A DNA stretch of 64,000 bases, taken from positions 109,228-173,227 of the forward strand of contig NZ_LSEF01000090.1 in NCBI RefSeq assembly GCF_001641695.1, given 5' to 3'. Origin of the DNA: Bradyrhizobium neotropicale (lineage in GTDB: Bacteria; Pseudomonadota; Alphaproteobacteria; Rhizobiales; Xanthobacteraceae). Under the pieces are notes generated by a model. It was not told where the DNA came from. It ran no database searches and saw only the letters and a program-made list of their open reading frames with translations. Of the stretch, positions 20,834 to 29,316 are shown one piece after another; positions within the stretch are counted from its first letter, which is position 1, and each line of letters starts with the position of its first letter. The translations under genes and the position numbers were made by a program.

Positions 20834-22006
20834 TCACGCCGCCGCGAGCGACTCCTCGACCAGCTTGATCCAGTACGACGTGCCGTAGACGATCGCCTCG
20901 TCGTTGAAATTGTAGGCGGGGTGATGCAGGCCGGCACTGTCGCCGTTGCCGCAGAAGATGAAGGCGCCGGGACGCGCTTCCAGCATATAGGCAAAATCCT
21001 CGCCGCCCATCAGCGGCGGCATCTCGAGCACGTTGGCTTCACCCGCGACCTGCTTTGCGATGCGCGTCGCCACCTCGGTCTGCGCCGCATGATTGTTCAC
21101 CACGGGATAATTGCGCTTGTAGTGCAGATCGATCTTCGCACCCGTGATCTGCGCCACGCCCGCCACCACCTCGCGCACGCGTTTCTCGACGAGCTTGGGC
21201 ACCTCCGGCGTGAGCGTGCGGATGGTGCCCCGCAGCTCCGCGGTCTGCGGAATGACGTTGCGGGCGTTACCGGCGTGGAACTCGCAGATCGAGATCACGG
21301 CAGATTCCAGCGGATCGACGCTGCGCGCGACGATCGACTGCAACGCCGTGATCAGCTGGGCGCCGACCAGAACGGAATCGACGCATTTGTGCGGGCGCGC
21401 GGCATGGCCGCCGAGGCCCTCGATCTTGATGTCGACCTCGTCGGTCGCCGCCATGATCGGGCCCGGCCGGATCGCGAACGAGCCGATCGGGATGCCCGGG
21501 CCATTGTGCATGCCGTAGACCTGCTCGATGCCGAACCGCTCCATCAGCCCGTCCTTGACCATGGCCGCGCCGCCGGCACCGCCCTCCTCGGCCGGCTGGA
21601 AGATCACCACCGCGTCGCCGGCGAAATTGCGGGTCTCGGCGAGGTAGCGCGCAGCGCCGAGCAGCATCGCAGTGTGGCCATCATGGCCACAGGCATGCAT
21701 CTTGCCGGGGGTCTTGGAGGCGTAGGGCAGATTGGTCTGTTCCTCGACCGGCAGCGCGTCCATGTCGGCGCGCAGGCCGATCGCCTTGAGGCCTTCACCG
21801 GCCGGCTTCTTGCCCTTGATCACCCCCACCACGCCGGTCTGGCCGAGACCGGTCACGACCTCATCGCAGCCGAACTCGCGCAGCCGGTCCGCGACGAATG
21901 CGGCAGTGCGGTGGACGTCGTACAGCAGCTCGGGGTGCTGGTGGATGTCCCGCCGCCAGGCCTGGATGTCCGGCTGGAGGTCAGCGACACGGTTCACGAT
22001 GGGCAT
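20834..22006 (-). CDS. M20 family amidohydrolase (hippurate hydrolase-like)
   Basis: 390 residues from MPIVNRVADLQPDIQAWRRD, the normal family start; an upstream Met would add 19 unrelated residues. Motifs of the M20D dinuclear metallohydrolases are present: RRDIHQHPEL, LRADMDALPV, KMHACGHDGHTAMLLGAA, FQPAEEGGAGG and MGGEDFAYML near the end. These enzymes remove N-acyl groups from amino acids (hippurate, N-acetyl amino acids) in the cytoplasm. Single gene ending at the shared terminator. Confidence 0.92.
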   Translation of the reverse strand: MPIVNRVADLQPDIQAWRRDIHQHPELLYDVHRTAAFVADRLREFGCDEVVTGLGQTGVVGVIKGKKPAGEGLKAIGLRADMDALPVEEQTNLPYASKTPGKMHACGHDGHTAMLLGAARYLAETRNFAGDAVVIFQPAEEGGAGGAAMVKDGLMERFGIEQVYGMHNGPGIPIGSFAIRPGPIMAATDEVDIKIEGLGGHAARPHKCVDSVLVGAQLITALQSIVARSVDPLESAVISICEFHAGNARNVIPQTAELRGTIRTLTPEVPKLVEKRVREVVAGVAQITGAKIDLHYKRNYPVVNNHAAQTEVATRIAKQVAGEANVLEMPPLMGGEDFAYMLEARPGAFIFCGNGDSAGLHHPAYNFNDEAIVYGTSYWIKLVEESLAAA

Positions 22007-22110
22007 GGAGGATCTCAAGCTCTCAAATTGGGAATTGGGAATACAGGAGTGTCTACCATGCAAGCGGCGGTCCGCCTAACTCCTTGGGACCGGGGGTTGC
22101 CCTGCCCTAT

Positions 22111-22140
22111 CGTCATGGCCGGGCTTGTCCCGGTCCTCCT
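22111..22140. repeat. Half copy of the CGTCATGGCCGGGC repeat
   Basis: CGTCATGGCCGGGCTTGTCC matches the left arm of the element at 11327 with one change, but no inverted right arm follows. It lies between the M20 gene start and the GMC oxidoreductase and is probably a decayed repeat. Confidence 0.6.
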
Positions 22141-22190
22141 CATCCGACTATTAGGACGTCAAGCCAAGTGACCATCCGGGTGGAAGCAGA

Positions 22191-23810
22191 ATGCCAAGAC
22201 GGCTCGAAGGTGAGTTTGACTACATCGTCGTCGGGGCCGGCACGGCCGGCTGTATCATCGCCAACCGGCTCTCGGCCGATCCGAACAACCGCGTGCTGAT
22301 CCTGGAAGCCGGCGGTGACGACAACTGGATCTGGTTCCACATTCCGGTCGGCTATCTCTTCGCGATCGGCAATCCGCGCTCGGACTGGATGTTCAAGACC
22401 GAAGCCGAGCCGGGCCTCAACGGCCGTTCGCTGGCCTATCCCCGCGGCAAGGTCATCGGCGGATCTTCGGCCATCAACGCCATGATCTCGATGCGCGGCC
22501 AGGCTGCCGACTACGACCATTGGCGCCAGCTCGGCATGACCGGCTGGGGCTATGATGACGTGCTGCCGCTGTTCAAGCGGCTGGAGGACCACTTTCTCGG
22601 CGCGAGCGAGCATCACGGAGCGGGCGGCGGCTGGCGCATCGAGGCGCCGCGGCTGTCATGGGCTGTTCTGGATGCCGTGGGCGACGCCGCCGAAGAGATG
22701 GGGATCAAGCGCATCCCGGATTTCAACACCGGCGACAACGAAGGCTCGAGCTATTTCCACGTCAACCAGAAGCGCGGCCGGCGCTGGTCGTCGGCGCGCG
22801 GCTTCCTCAAGCCGGCGCTGAACCGCCCCAATTTGCGGCTCGAGAAGCATGTACTCGTCGACCGCCTGATCATCGAACAGGGCCGCGCGGTCGGCGTGCG
22901 CTTCATCCAGAATGGCGAGGCCATCGAGGCGCGTGCGAAGCGGGACGTGGTCCTCTCGGCAGGCGCGATCGGCTCGGTCCAGGTGCTGCATCGCTCCGGC
23001 ATCGGGCCCGCCGACTGGCTCTCGCCGCTCGGCATCGACATCGTGATGGACAAGCCCGGTGTCGGCCGCAACTTGCAGGACCACCTCCAGCAGCGCGCAA
23101 TCTACAAGGTCGAGGGCGTGCGTACCCTGAACGAGACCTATTACAATTTGTTCCGCCGCGGGCTGATGGGGCTCGACTACGCCTTCCGCCGCCGCGGGCC
23201 GCTGACCATGGCGCCGTCGCAGCTCGGCATCTTCACGCGCTCCGATGCGACGCGCGCGCGCGCCAACATCCAGTTCCATGTGCAGCCGCTGTCGCTCGAC
23301 AAGTTCGGCGACCCCCTGCACCGCTTCCCAGCAATCACGGTCAGCGCCTGCAATCTGCAGCCGACCTCGCGCGGCACCGTGCGGCTGCGCGCCGCGACAC
23401 CGGACGAGAAGCCGATCATTGCGCCGAATTACCTGTCGACCGACGACGACCGCCAGGTTGCCGCCGACGCGATCCGCGCCACGCGCCGCCTGATGCGGCA
23501 GAAGGCGCTCGCCAGATATCACCCGAGCGAGTATCTGCCCGGGCCCTCTGTCGGCGATGACGACGCCTCGCTCGCGAAGGCCGCCGGCGACATCGGCACC
23601 ACCATCTTCCATCCCGTCGGCACCGCGAAGATGGGTGCGGCGAGCGATCCGATGGCCGTGGTCGACGAGCGCCTGCGCTTCTACGGCCTCAGCGGCTTGC
23701 GCGTCGTCGACGCCTCGATCATGCCTACGATCACGTCAGGCAATACCAACACGCCGACCGCGATGATCGCCGAGAAAGGCGCCACGATGATTTTGCAAGA
23801 CGCGAAGTGA
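22191..23810 (+). CDS. GMC family FAD-dependent oxidoreductase (choline dehydrogenase-like)
   Basis: 539 residues. FAD-binding motif YIVVGAGTAGCIIANRL at about residues 10-27, GMC signature 1 around YPRGKVIGGSSAINAM, signature 2 around LSAGAIGSVQVLHRSGIGP, and the C-terminal catalytic region with FHPVGTAKMG and TSGNTNTPTAMIAEKGA. It oxidises an alcohol to an aldehyde. The relatives I would expect are alcohol or choline-type dehydrogenases; the substrate is not fixed. It probably forms a unit with the alpha/beta hydrolase 38 bases downstream. Confidence 0.92.
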   Translation: MPRRLEGEFDYIVVGAGTAGCIIANRLSADPNNRVLILEAGGDDNWIWFHIPVGYLFAIGNPRSDWMFKTEAEPGLNGRSLAYPRGKVIGGSSAINAMISMRGQAADYDHWRQLGMTGWGYDDVLPLFKRLEDHFLGASEHHGAGGGWRIEAPRLSWAVLDAVGDAAEEMGIKRIPDFNTGDNEGSSYFHVNQKRGRRWSSARGFLKPALNRPNLRLEKHVLVDRLIIEQGRAVGVRFIQNGEAIEARAKRDVVLSAGAIGSVQVLHRSGIGPADWLSPLGIDIVMDKPGVGRNLQDHLQQRAIYKVEGVRTLNETYYNLFRRGLMGLDYAFRRRGPLTMAPSQLGIFTRSDATRARANIQFHVQPLSLDKFGDPLHRFPAITVSACNLQPTSRGTVRLRAATPDEKPIIAPNYLSTDDDRQVAADAIRATRRLMRQKALARYHPSEYLPGPSVGDDDASLAKAAGDIGTTIFHPVGTAKMGAASDPMAVVDERLRFYGLSGLRVVDASIMPTITSGNTNTPTAMIAEKGATMILQDAK

Positions 23811-23848
23811 ATGCGTAATCCGAGCTACGACGCATCACCGCTCACCTC

Positions 23849-24748
23849 ATGCCCATGATCAATCAGCATCGTCATTCGATCGGACCCGCCGGCGCGGAGA
23901 TTGCGCTTGTGCGATGGAGCGAGGGAGAGCAGCGCAAGCCGCCCGCGCTTCTGCTCCACGGCACCGGTTTCGTCGCCGACGTCTGGGACGAGGTCGCACG
24001 CGAGCTGGCGTCAAGCTACACCGTCTATGCACTCGACCGCCGCGGCCATGGCGCGAGCCACAAGCCCGGCGCCTATCATTTCCTCGATTTCGCCGACGAC
24101 GTCTGCCGCGTGATCGAGGCGCTCGATCTGCACGGCATCTACGGGATCGGCCACAGCGCCGGCGCGACGGATCTGCTGCTCGCGGCGAAACTTCGGCGTG
24201 GCCGCTTCATGCGCCTGTTCGTGATGGAGCCGACCGTGATGGATCCGCGCAAGGTGCGCGATGCATCGGCCGGATTGAGCGAATGGGCCACCGCCAGCGT
24301 GCAAGGCGTGTTGCGGCGCCAGGCCGAGTTCGACAGTCTTGAGGCCGTCTTCAAGCGCTACCGCGCCGCACCGGCCTTCGCGGATTGGACCGAGGCTTCG
24401 CTCTGGGCCTATGTGAGGCACGGCTTCGCGCCGCTGGAGAATGGCCGAGTGCGGCTGTGCTGCACGCCCGAGATCGAGCAGGCGATCCTCCGGCCGATCT
24501 TCGAGGCGATGGACCAGATCTACACCGGCGATGTCCGCGGCAACCCGTTCGCGGGGCTCGCTGAGATCGATTGCCCCGTGCGGGTGACGACCGCCGAGAA
24601 GTCGGGCGAGATCTACAAGGAGATGGCCTCACGCGCCGTGTCGCTCGTTCCGCGCGTCAGCACGCACGCCTTCGCCGGTATCGGCCACTGTGTTGCGCAG
24701 GAAGCGCCTGGCCTTGTGGCAGAGGCCGTGCGGGAATTTTCGGCCTAG
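23849..24748 (+). CDS. Alpha/beta hydrolase
   Basis: 299 residues. Oxyanion region LLLHGTGFVADVWDEVA, strand YTVYALDRRGHGASHKPG and the nucleophile elbow GIGHSAGATDLLLA (Ser in GHSAG) are evident; the late FAGIGHCVAQEAPG supplies the catalytic His. Esterase, lactonase or C-C hydrolase activity is possible. Same strand as the GMC oxidoreductase and probably co-transcribed. Its stop is 2 bases from the convergent stop of the next gene. Confidence 0.85.
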   Translation: MPMINQHRHSIGPAGAEIALVRWSEGEQRKPPALLLHGTGFVADVWDEVARELASSYTVYALDRRGHGASHKPGAYHFLDFADDVCRVIEALDLHGIYGIGHSAGATDLLLAAKLRRGRFMRLFVMEPTVMDPRKVRDASAGLSEWATASVQGVLRRQAEFDSLEAVFKRYRAAPAFADWTEASLWAYVRHGFAPLENGRVRLCCTPEIEQAILRPIFEAMDQIYTGDVRGNPFAGLAEIDCPVRVTTAEKSGEIYKEMASRAVSLVPRVSTHAFAGIGHCVAQEAPGLVAEAVREFSA

Positions 24749-24750
24749 CT

Positions 24751-25227
24751 CTACGGCCGCTTGCGAAACCTGAAATCGCAGCAGGCTCCGCCCTCCATGA
24801 TCGTCTGGCTTCGGGACAGTTCGAGCTCGTTGTTGAAACCGGCCACCATGGCGTGGTCACGATTGCAGTGAACGCGAACGCCGAGATCAGCGAGACCCAG
24901 CTCCTGGTAGAACGCAGCGTATTGACAGCGCGTGACGTTGAAATCGAGATGATCGTCGGACTCTCCGACCACCTCGACATCCATGCCGCCGCCGCCCGCC
25001 CAGAGTTCTTGTGCCACGGTTCGCAGCGATGCGGTGGTCTTTCCGTAGGTCGCCGCCCATCTTGCGCCCTCCTCGGCCGCGAGCCTGCGTATCGTTTCGT
25101 CAACGACCTCGCGCATCGCGCTTTGACCGAACCGGTCGCGCAACACCTGGATGAATGGGATCAGCACGCGCCCTTCGATCTTCCGGCGCTGCAGGTGACT
25201 GATGGCAACTTCGTTCGTATCAACCAT
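24751..25227 (-). CDS. L-2-amino-thiazoline-4-carboxylate hydrolase-like protein
   Basis: 158 residues from MVDTNEVAIS (a Met five codons upstream is less likely). The pattern FNVTRCQYAAFYQELGLADLG, then NRDHAMVAGFNNELELSRSQTIMEGGACCDFRF, matches the family of L-2-amino-delta2-thiazoline-4-carboxylic acid hydrolases (AtcC type), which open the thiazoline ring on the way to L-cysteine. Cys in TRCQY and the CC pair near the end are notable. The divergent LysR gene and the palindrome between them suggest it is regulated by that protein. Exact substrate unproven. Confidence 0.75.
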   Translation of the reverse strand: MVDTNEVAISHLQRRKIEGRVLIPFIQVLRDRFGQSAMREVVDETIRRLAAEEGARWAATYGKTTASLRTVAQELWAGGGGMDVEVVGESDDHLDFNVTRCQYAAFYQELGLADLGVRVHCNRDHAMVAGFNNELELSRSQTIMEGGACCDFRFRKRP

Positions 25228-25304
25228 TGTTGGGCACCTCATGGGGTCGACCGATTGTTTCGCGCCGCCGCCAACGGAACAAACCAGATCTTCTGACGTG
25301 TTGA

Positions 25305-25319
25305 CTTAGATTTTCTAAG
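25305..25319. promoter_or_regulatory. Candidate LysR operator (T-N11-A palindrome)
   Basis: CTTAGATTTTCTAAG is a perfect inverted repeat with 6-base arms and fits T-N11-A, the usual LysR half-site geometry. It lies between the hydrolase start (25227, minus strand) and the LysR start (25360, plus strand). An imperfect EcfG-like pair GGAAC-N16-CGTG sits just beside it at 25276-25300, one base off the -10 consensus. Confidence 0.6.
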
Positions 25320-25359
25320 CCATGAAGATTGGCACTCCCCAGAGCAAAGGGCGTTCTCG

Positions 25360-25947
25360 ATGAGCTATCGGCTTCCTCCCCTGAACAGTCTGCGCGCGTT
25401 CGAAGCATCGGCGCGTCACCTGAGCTTCAAGCGGGCATCCGACGAGCTCTGCGTCACACCAGGAGCCGTCAGCCAGCAGGTCAAGAGCCTTGAAGCGAGC
25501 CTCGGCGTGCAGCTGTTTCGACGCCTCCCTCGCGGTCTGCTGCTCACCGCCAAGGGCGAAAGCTATCTGCCGCTGATCAGCAACGCCTTTCGAGCAATCT
25601 CCGACGCGACGGAGCACGTCGCGCCCACCCTCAAAGGAAGACTCCTGCGCGTGGGTATCTCACGCCCCCTGTCGGGGCGACGCCATCCCGCGATCGAGCG
25701 CTTGCGACGAGGCGGGGATTGGCCCCGTACCAAGCTCACCACCACAGATGACTTGAGCAAGCTGATCGACGGAAAGCTCGACGTCTTGCTGCGAACATCC
25801 CCGCAATCGCCGCCGGGCCTGCATGCCGACCGGATCGCATTGCCGGTCCCGTCCGGCGCCGCTCTGCCTGCCACGCTCGTGACGCTGCCGGGACTGGCCG
25901 GATGCCGTGAGGTCCGGGCACTCCTCAGGCTTCTTACGCGCGCCTGA
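25360..25947 (+). CDS. LysR family regulator, truncated in the effector domain
   Basis: 195 residues. The winged HTH is intact and GcvA-like: LPPLNSLRAFEASARHLSF, ASDELCVTPGAVSQQVKSLE and LGVQLFRRLPRGLLLT. The following linker and effector domain stop after about 90 residues, where family members have about 200, and the late residues (GLAGCREVRALLRLLTRA) do not resemble a normal effector fold. So the gene is probably C-terminally truncated or has an internal deletion. It may still bind DNA. Divergent from the AtcC-like gene. Confidence 0.75.
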   Translation: MSYRLPPLNSLRAFEASARHLSFKRASDELCVTPGAVSQQVKSLEASLGVQLFRRLPRGLLLTAKGESYLPLISNAFRAISDATEHVAPTLKGRLLRVGISRPLSGRRHPAIERLRRGGDWPRTKLTTTDDLSKLIDGKLDVLLRTSPQSPPGLHADRIALPVPSGAALPATLVTLPGLAGCREVRALLRLLTRA

Positions 25948-26056
25948 AGCCCAGAGCCGTCCGCCGCTCACGAAATCGTCATCGCGTCCGGGAATAAGGC
26001 CACCCCTCCCCCAATCATCTCCCCGAAGCCCAATTCCGGGCGAGAGGAGACGTGCG

Positions 26057-26995
26057 ATGAGCGGACACGATCACGGGGAAGACGGCGTCAGCCGCCGCAA
26101 GGTCCTTGAATGCATGACGTGGGCCGGTACCGGGGTGCTCTGGACCATCACCGGCGGCGTACCGCGCTCGCTCGGCATCATCGATTCCGCAGAGGCCGCG
26201 ACGGCGCCCGGCATGACCTTCCTGCAGATCAGCGACAGCCATGTCGGCTTCGACAAGCCGGCCAATCCCAACGCACTCGGCACGCTGGAGGAAGCCGTCA
26301 ACAAGATCAACGCAATGCAGGAAAAGCCCTCCTTCATGATTCACACCGGCGACATCACCCATCTGTCCAAGGCCGCCGAGTTCGACAATGCCGAGCGCAT
26401 CATCTCGCAGACCAAGCTGGATGTGCACTACGTGCCCGGCGAGCATGACTTCCTCGACGAGGAGGTGAAGTTCTATCGCGACCGTTATGGTCGCGGCACC
26501 AAGGGCCAGGGCTGGTACTCCTTCGACGCCGGCGGCGTGCACTTCATCGGCCTCGTCAACGTCGTCGACCTTAAGGCCGGCGGGCTCGGCAATCTCGGCG
26601 CCGAGCAGCTCGCCTGGCTCGCTGACGATCTCCGCGGCAAATCGAAATCGACGCCCGTCGTTCTGTTCGCGCACATCCCGCTCTGGACCGTCTATCCGGA
26701 ATGGGGCTGGGGTACCGAAGACGGCGGCCGCGCCCTGGAGCTCGTGAAAGGCTTCGGCTCCGTCACCGTGCTCAACGGCCACATCCACCAGGTGATGCAG
26801 AAGGTCGAGGGCAACGTCACCTTCCACACCGCGCGCTCGACCGCCTTCCCACAACCGGCGCCGGGGGCCGCCTCCTCGCCCGGACCGATGAAGGTCGAGG
26901 ACGCAAGGCTCCGCTCCATGCTCGGCGTTGCCAGCATCAACTTCAAGCAAGGCGACCAGCGCCTCGCGATCATCGACACCCCGCTGCAGGGCTGA
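26057..26995 (+). CDS. Tat-exported metallophosphoesterase
   Basis: 312 residues from ATG at 26057, after GAGAGGAGA. The N-terminus has a twin-arginine motif (SRRKVLECM) and a hydrophobic segment up to about residue 48. The calcineurin-like metal motifs appear in order: ISDSHVGF, HTGDITH, GEHD, FAHIPLW and NGHIHQ. It is closest to the class III phosphodiesterases and would act in the periplasm on an unknown phosphoester. First gene of a four-gene set with a cupredoxin, an ECF sigma factor and its anti-sigma factor. GGGAATAAGG at 25990-25999 resembles an ECF -35 element, but no -10 is certain. Confidence 0.88.
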   Translation: MSGHDHGEDGVSRRKVLECMTWAGTGVLWTITGGVPRSLGIIDSAEAATAPGMTFLQISDSHVGFDKPANPNALGTLEEAVNKINAMQEKPSFMIHTGDITHLSKAAEFDNAERIISQTKLDVHYVPGEHDFLDEEVKFYRDRYGRGTKGQGWYSFDAGGVHFIGLVNVVDLKAGGLGNLGAEQLAWLADDLRGKSKSTPVVLFAHIPLWTVYPEWGWGTEDGGRALELVKGFGSVTVLNGHIHQVMQKVEGNVTFHTARSTAFPQPAPGAASSPGPMKVEDARLRSMLGVASINFKQGDQRLAIIDTPLQG

Positions 26996-27008
26996 ACGGA
27001 AGCCGACA

Positions 27009-27332
27009 ATGAAGACGCTCAATCGCCGCGACTTCGGTGTCGCCGTGGCTGCGGCCATCCTGCTGCCTGCCACAAACGCCCGCGCCGACGACATGGAGGT
27101 GCATATCGACAACTTCGTCTTTCAGCCGGCCGAGCTCAAGATCAAGGTCGGGTCGACCGTGACCTGGACCAACCGGGACGATATCCCCCACACCGTGGTG
27201 TCGGCGGGCAAGTTCAGGTCCAAGACCCTGGACACCGACGACAAGTTCTCGTTCACCTTCACCAATGCGGGCGACTACAAATATTTTTGTTCGCTGCACC
27301 CGCACATGACGGGGATGATCAAGGTTGAGTAA
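27009..27332 (+). CDS. Tat-exported cupredoxin (pseudoazurin/amicyanin-like)
   Basis: 107 residues, starting 13 bases after the metallophosphoesterase stop. N-terminal signal with NRRDFGVAV and ARA cleavage site. The blue-copper ligands are readable: His in IPHTVVSAG, then Cys, His and Met in FCSLHPHMTG. The order and spacing Cys-x2-His-x-His-Met suggest a plastocyanin-like type 1 site. Probably a periplasmic electron carrier or copper binder. Confidence 0.88.
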   Translation: MKTLNRRDFGVAVAAAILLPATNARADDMEVHIDNFVFQPAELKIKVGSTVTWTNRDDIPHTVVSAGKFRSKTLDTDDKFSFTFTNAGDYKYFCSLHPHMTGMIKVE

Positions 27333-27459
27333 CATCTCGAACCAAGGCATCAACGTCTTGCCCGGCCGGTGGTCCCACGCCGGCCGGGCTCATACCTCTT
27401 CGATCGGGTCCAAGGACGAAACGAAGCAACACGCGAAGCAAGAGGCAAAGCGAGAGGCG

Positions 27460-28008
27460 ATGCCCGGCACCGACGATTTGCAGAAGGCACAGCGCTTCCG
27501 CGAGGCGGCGCTGCCCTATCTCGACGACGTCTACACGCTCGCGCGCTATCTGCTGCGCGACGCCTCCGACGCCGAGGATGCGGTGCAGGAGTGCTATCTG
27601 CGCGCGCTGAAGCATTTTGACAGCTATCGCGGGCCGGCGATGAAGCCATGGCTGTTCGCGATCCTGCGCAACGTCTGCAACGCCGAATATGCAAGGCGCG
27701 CGCATTCGCATGCCGCGATCGAGGATACACCCGGCGCCGCCGAGCAGACGCCGATGTGGCAAGAGACCGAGGCGAGCCCGGAGACGGAAGTGCTGCGCAG
27801 CCGCGACGCCGGCGCGATCCGCAAGCTGATCGACGCGCTCGCCGAACCGTTCAAGGAAACCTTCGTGCTGCGGGAGATCAACAACCTGTCCTATCGTGAA
27901 ATCGCCGAGGCCGTCGGCGCACCCGTCGGTACCGTGATGTCCCGCCTCGCGCGGGCCCGCGCCATGCTGCGCGCGGCCTGGATGGCGGAAGAGGAGCATT
28001 CGAGATGA
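27460..28008 (+). CDS. ECF-type RNA polymerase sigma factor
   Basis: 182 residues from ATG at 27460; an in-frame ATG at 27325 overlapping the cupredoxin stop would add 45 low-complexity residues (Lys, Gln and Glu rich) and is less likely. Region 2 contains DAEDAVQECYLRALKHFDSYRG; region 4 contains LSYREIAEAVGAPVGTVMSRLARAR, the usual DNA-binding helix. Its stop overlaps the next start, so it is translated with the anti-sigma factor. Confidence 0.92.
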   Translation: MPGTDDLQKAQRFREAALPYLDDVYTLARYLLRDASDAEDAVQECYLRALKHFDSYRGPAMKPWLFAILRNVCNAEYARRAHSHAAIEDTPGAAEQTPMWQETEASPETEVLRSRDAGAIRKLIDALAEPFKETFVLREINNLSYREIAEAVGAPVGTVMSRLARARAMLRAAWMAEEEHSR

Positions 28009-28772
28009 CCTGCGACGAAGCAAAGATCCTGCTTCACGCGCTGCTCGACAACGAGCTCGACGCCGGCCATGCGCGCGAGGTCGAGGCGCATATCGCGGGC
28101 TGCCCGGCCTGCGCCGCCGAACTTGCGGCACAGCGCGACATGAAGCGTGTGCTCTCCGACGCGAACCTGCGCTACACCGCCCCGGACCGCCTGCGCGCGC
28201 GCATCGAGGCGTCGTTGCCGCAGCCGCAGCGCCAGTCCCTGAGCCGCCGCTCCGTGCTGCGCGGCTTCGCGATGGGCTCGGCGGTCTCCGCGCTTGCCGC
28301 CAGTGGTGTCGTTGCCGTGGTGCTGCGCCAGGACGACCAGCAGCGCGTCCTCTCGGAGGTCGTCTCCGCGCATCTGCGCTCGCTCCAGGCCGGCCACCTC
28401 ACCGACGTGATCTCGACCGACCAGCACACGGTCAAGCCGTGGTTCAACGGCAAGCTCGATGTCGCCCCGCCCGTGATCGATCTCACCGCACAGGGCTTCA
28501 CGCTCGTCGGCGGCCGGCTCGACTATATCGATGCCCGCGCGATCGGCGCGGTGGTCTACCGGCGCCGCCAGCACGTCATCAACCTGTTCGTGTCGCAGAC
28601 CTCGAACACCGAGTATCGCGCGCCGAAGACCGAGACCATGCAGGGCTTCAACTGCCGCCGCTGGGGCAATCGCGGCCTGAACTTCTGGGCCGTCAGCGAC
28701 ATCGGCGCCGACGAGCTCGCCGAATTCGTCGACAAGTTCGAGACAGCAATGAAGGCGAATGTGGAGGGGTAG
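28005..28772 (+). CDS. Membrane anti-sigma factor with zinc-binding (ZAS) motif
   Basis: 255 residues, ATGA overlap with the sigma gene. The cytoplasmic N-terminus has the zinc anti-sigma signature ending EAHIAGCPACAAEL (HxxxCxxC). One membrane segment runs from about residue 84 to 105 and is introduced by SRRSVLRGFAMG, which reads like a twin-arginine motif. The periplasmic C-terminal domain of about 145 residues includes LTDVISTDQHTVKPWFNGKLD, so it is likely the sensor. It would hold the sigma factor until a periplasmic signal arrives. Confidence 0.9.
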   Translation: MTCDEAKILLHALLDNELDAGHAREVEAHIAGCPACAAELAAQRDMKRVLSDANLRYTAPDRLRARIEASLPQPQRQSLSRRSVLRGFAMGSAVSALAASGVVAVVLRQDDQQRVLSEVVSAHLRSLQAGHLTDVISTDQHTVKPWFNGKLDVAPPVIDLTAQGFTLVGGRLDYIDARAIGAVVYRRRQHVINLFVSQTSNTEYRAPKTETMQGFNCRRWGNRGLNFWAVSDIGADELAEFVDKFETAMKANVEG

Positions 28773-28796
28773 TTGTGCGGCGCCTGCGCAACGCCG

Positions 28797-29201
28797 TCAT
28801 TCGAGCGGAGGAAATCGTTCGAAGATCGGCAGTTCGTGGGCCCGCTCCATCCAGCGAATCCGCTCGGCGACCTGGATGTGCATCATGGCAGGAACGGCAT
28901 CGGGGTCATCATAGGTGCCGCTCTGGACGTCGATGATGCCGGGCATCAGGTTTTCGTTGATGTAGAAGAGTCCCGTGCCGCAATCGGCGCAGAAGTGGCG
29001 CCGTCCGTGCTCGGACGATTGATAGATCTTCGGTTGGCCGCACACCACTCTGACCGCTTCGAGCGGATACATCGCCCAACCGACCATCGGTGCGCCGGAA
29101 TGGCGACGGCAATCCGCGCAATGGCAGAGCGCGTGCACCATCATGTCGCCGTTCACCTCATAGCGGATCGCGCCGCAATGACAGCCGCCAGTAACAGGCA
29201 T
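28797..29201 (-). CDS. GFA family protein (glutathione-dependent formaldehyde-activating-like)
   Basis: 134 residues. CHCGAIRYEV, CHCADCRRHSGAP and FCADCGTGLFY supply the cysteines of the two zinc sites of the family. Members related to Gfa bind zinc, and some were proposed to help glutathione react with formaldehyde; that role is disputed. Convergent with the anti-sigma gene, 24 bases apart; likely a single gene. Confidence 0.9.
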   Translation of the reverse strand: MPVTGGCHCGAIRYEVNGDMMVHALCHCADCRRHSGAPMVGWAMYPLEAVRVVCGQPKIYQSSEHGRRHFCADCGTGLFYINENLMPGIIDVQSGTYDDPDAVPAMMHIQVAERIRWMERAHELPIFERFPPLE

Positions 29202-29316
29202 CGCCCACTCCTCTCCCGGTCACGTCAATGCAGGGAAAGTAAGTGGCGCTTCGAAGGTTCCGCAGGCAGACTGCTTCAGCAGGTCGCACGTCGCGGCACC
29301 AGGCCGCGGCGCTCGC

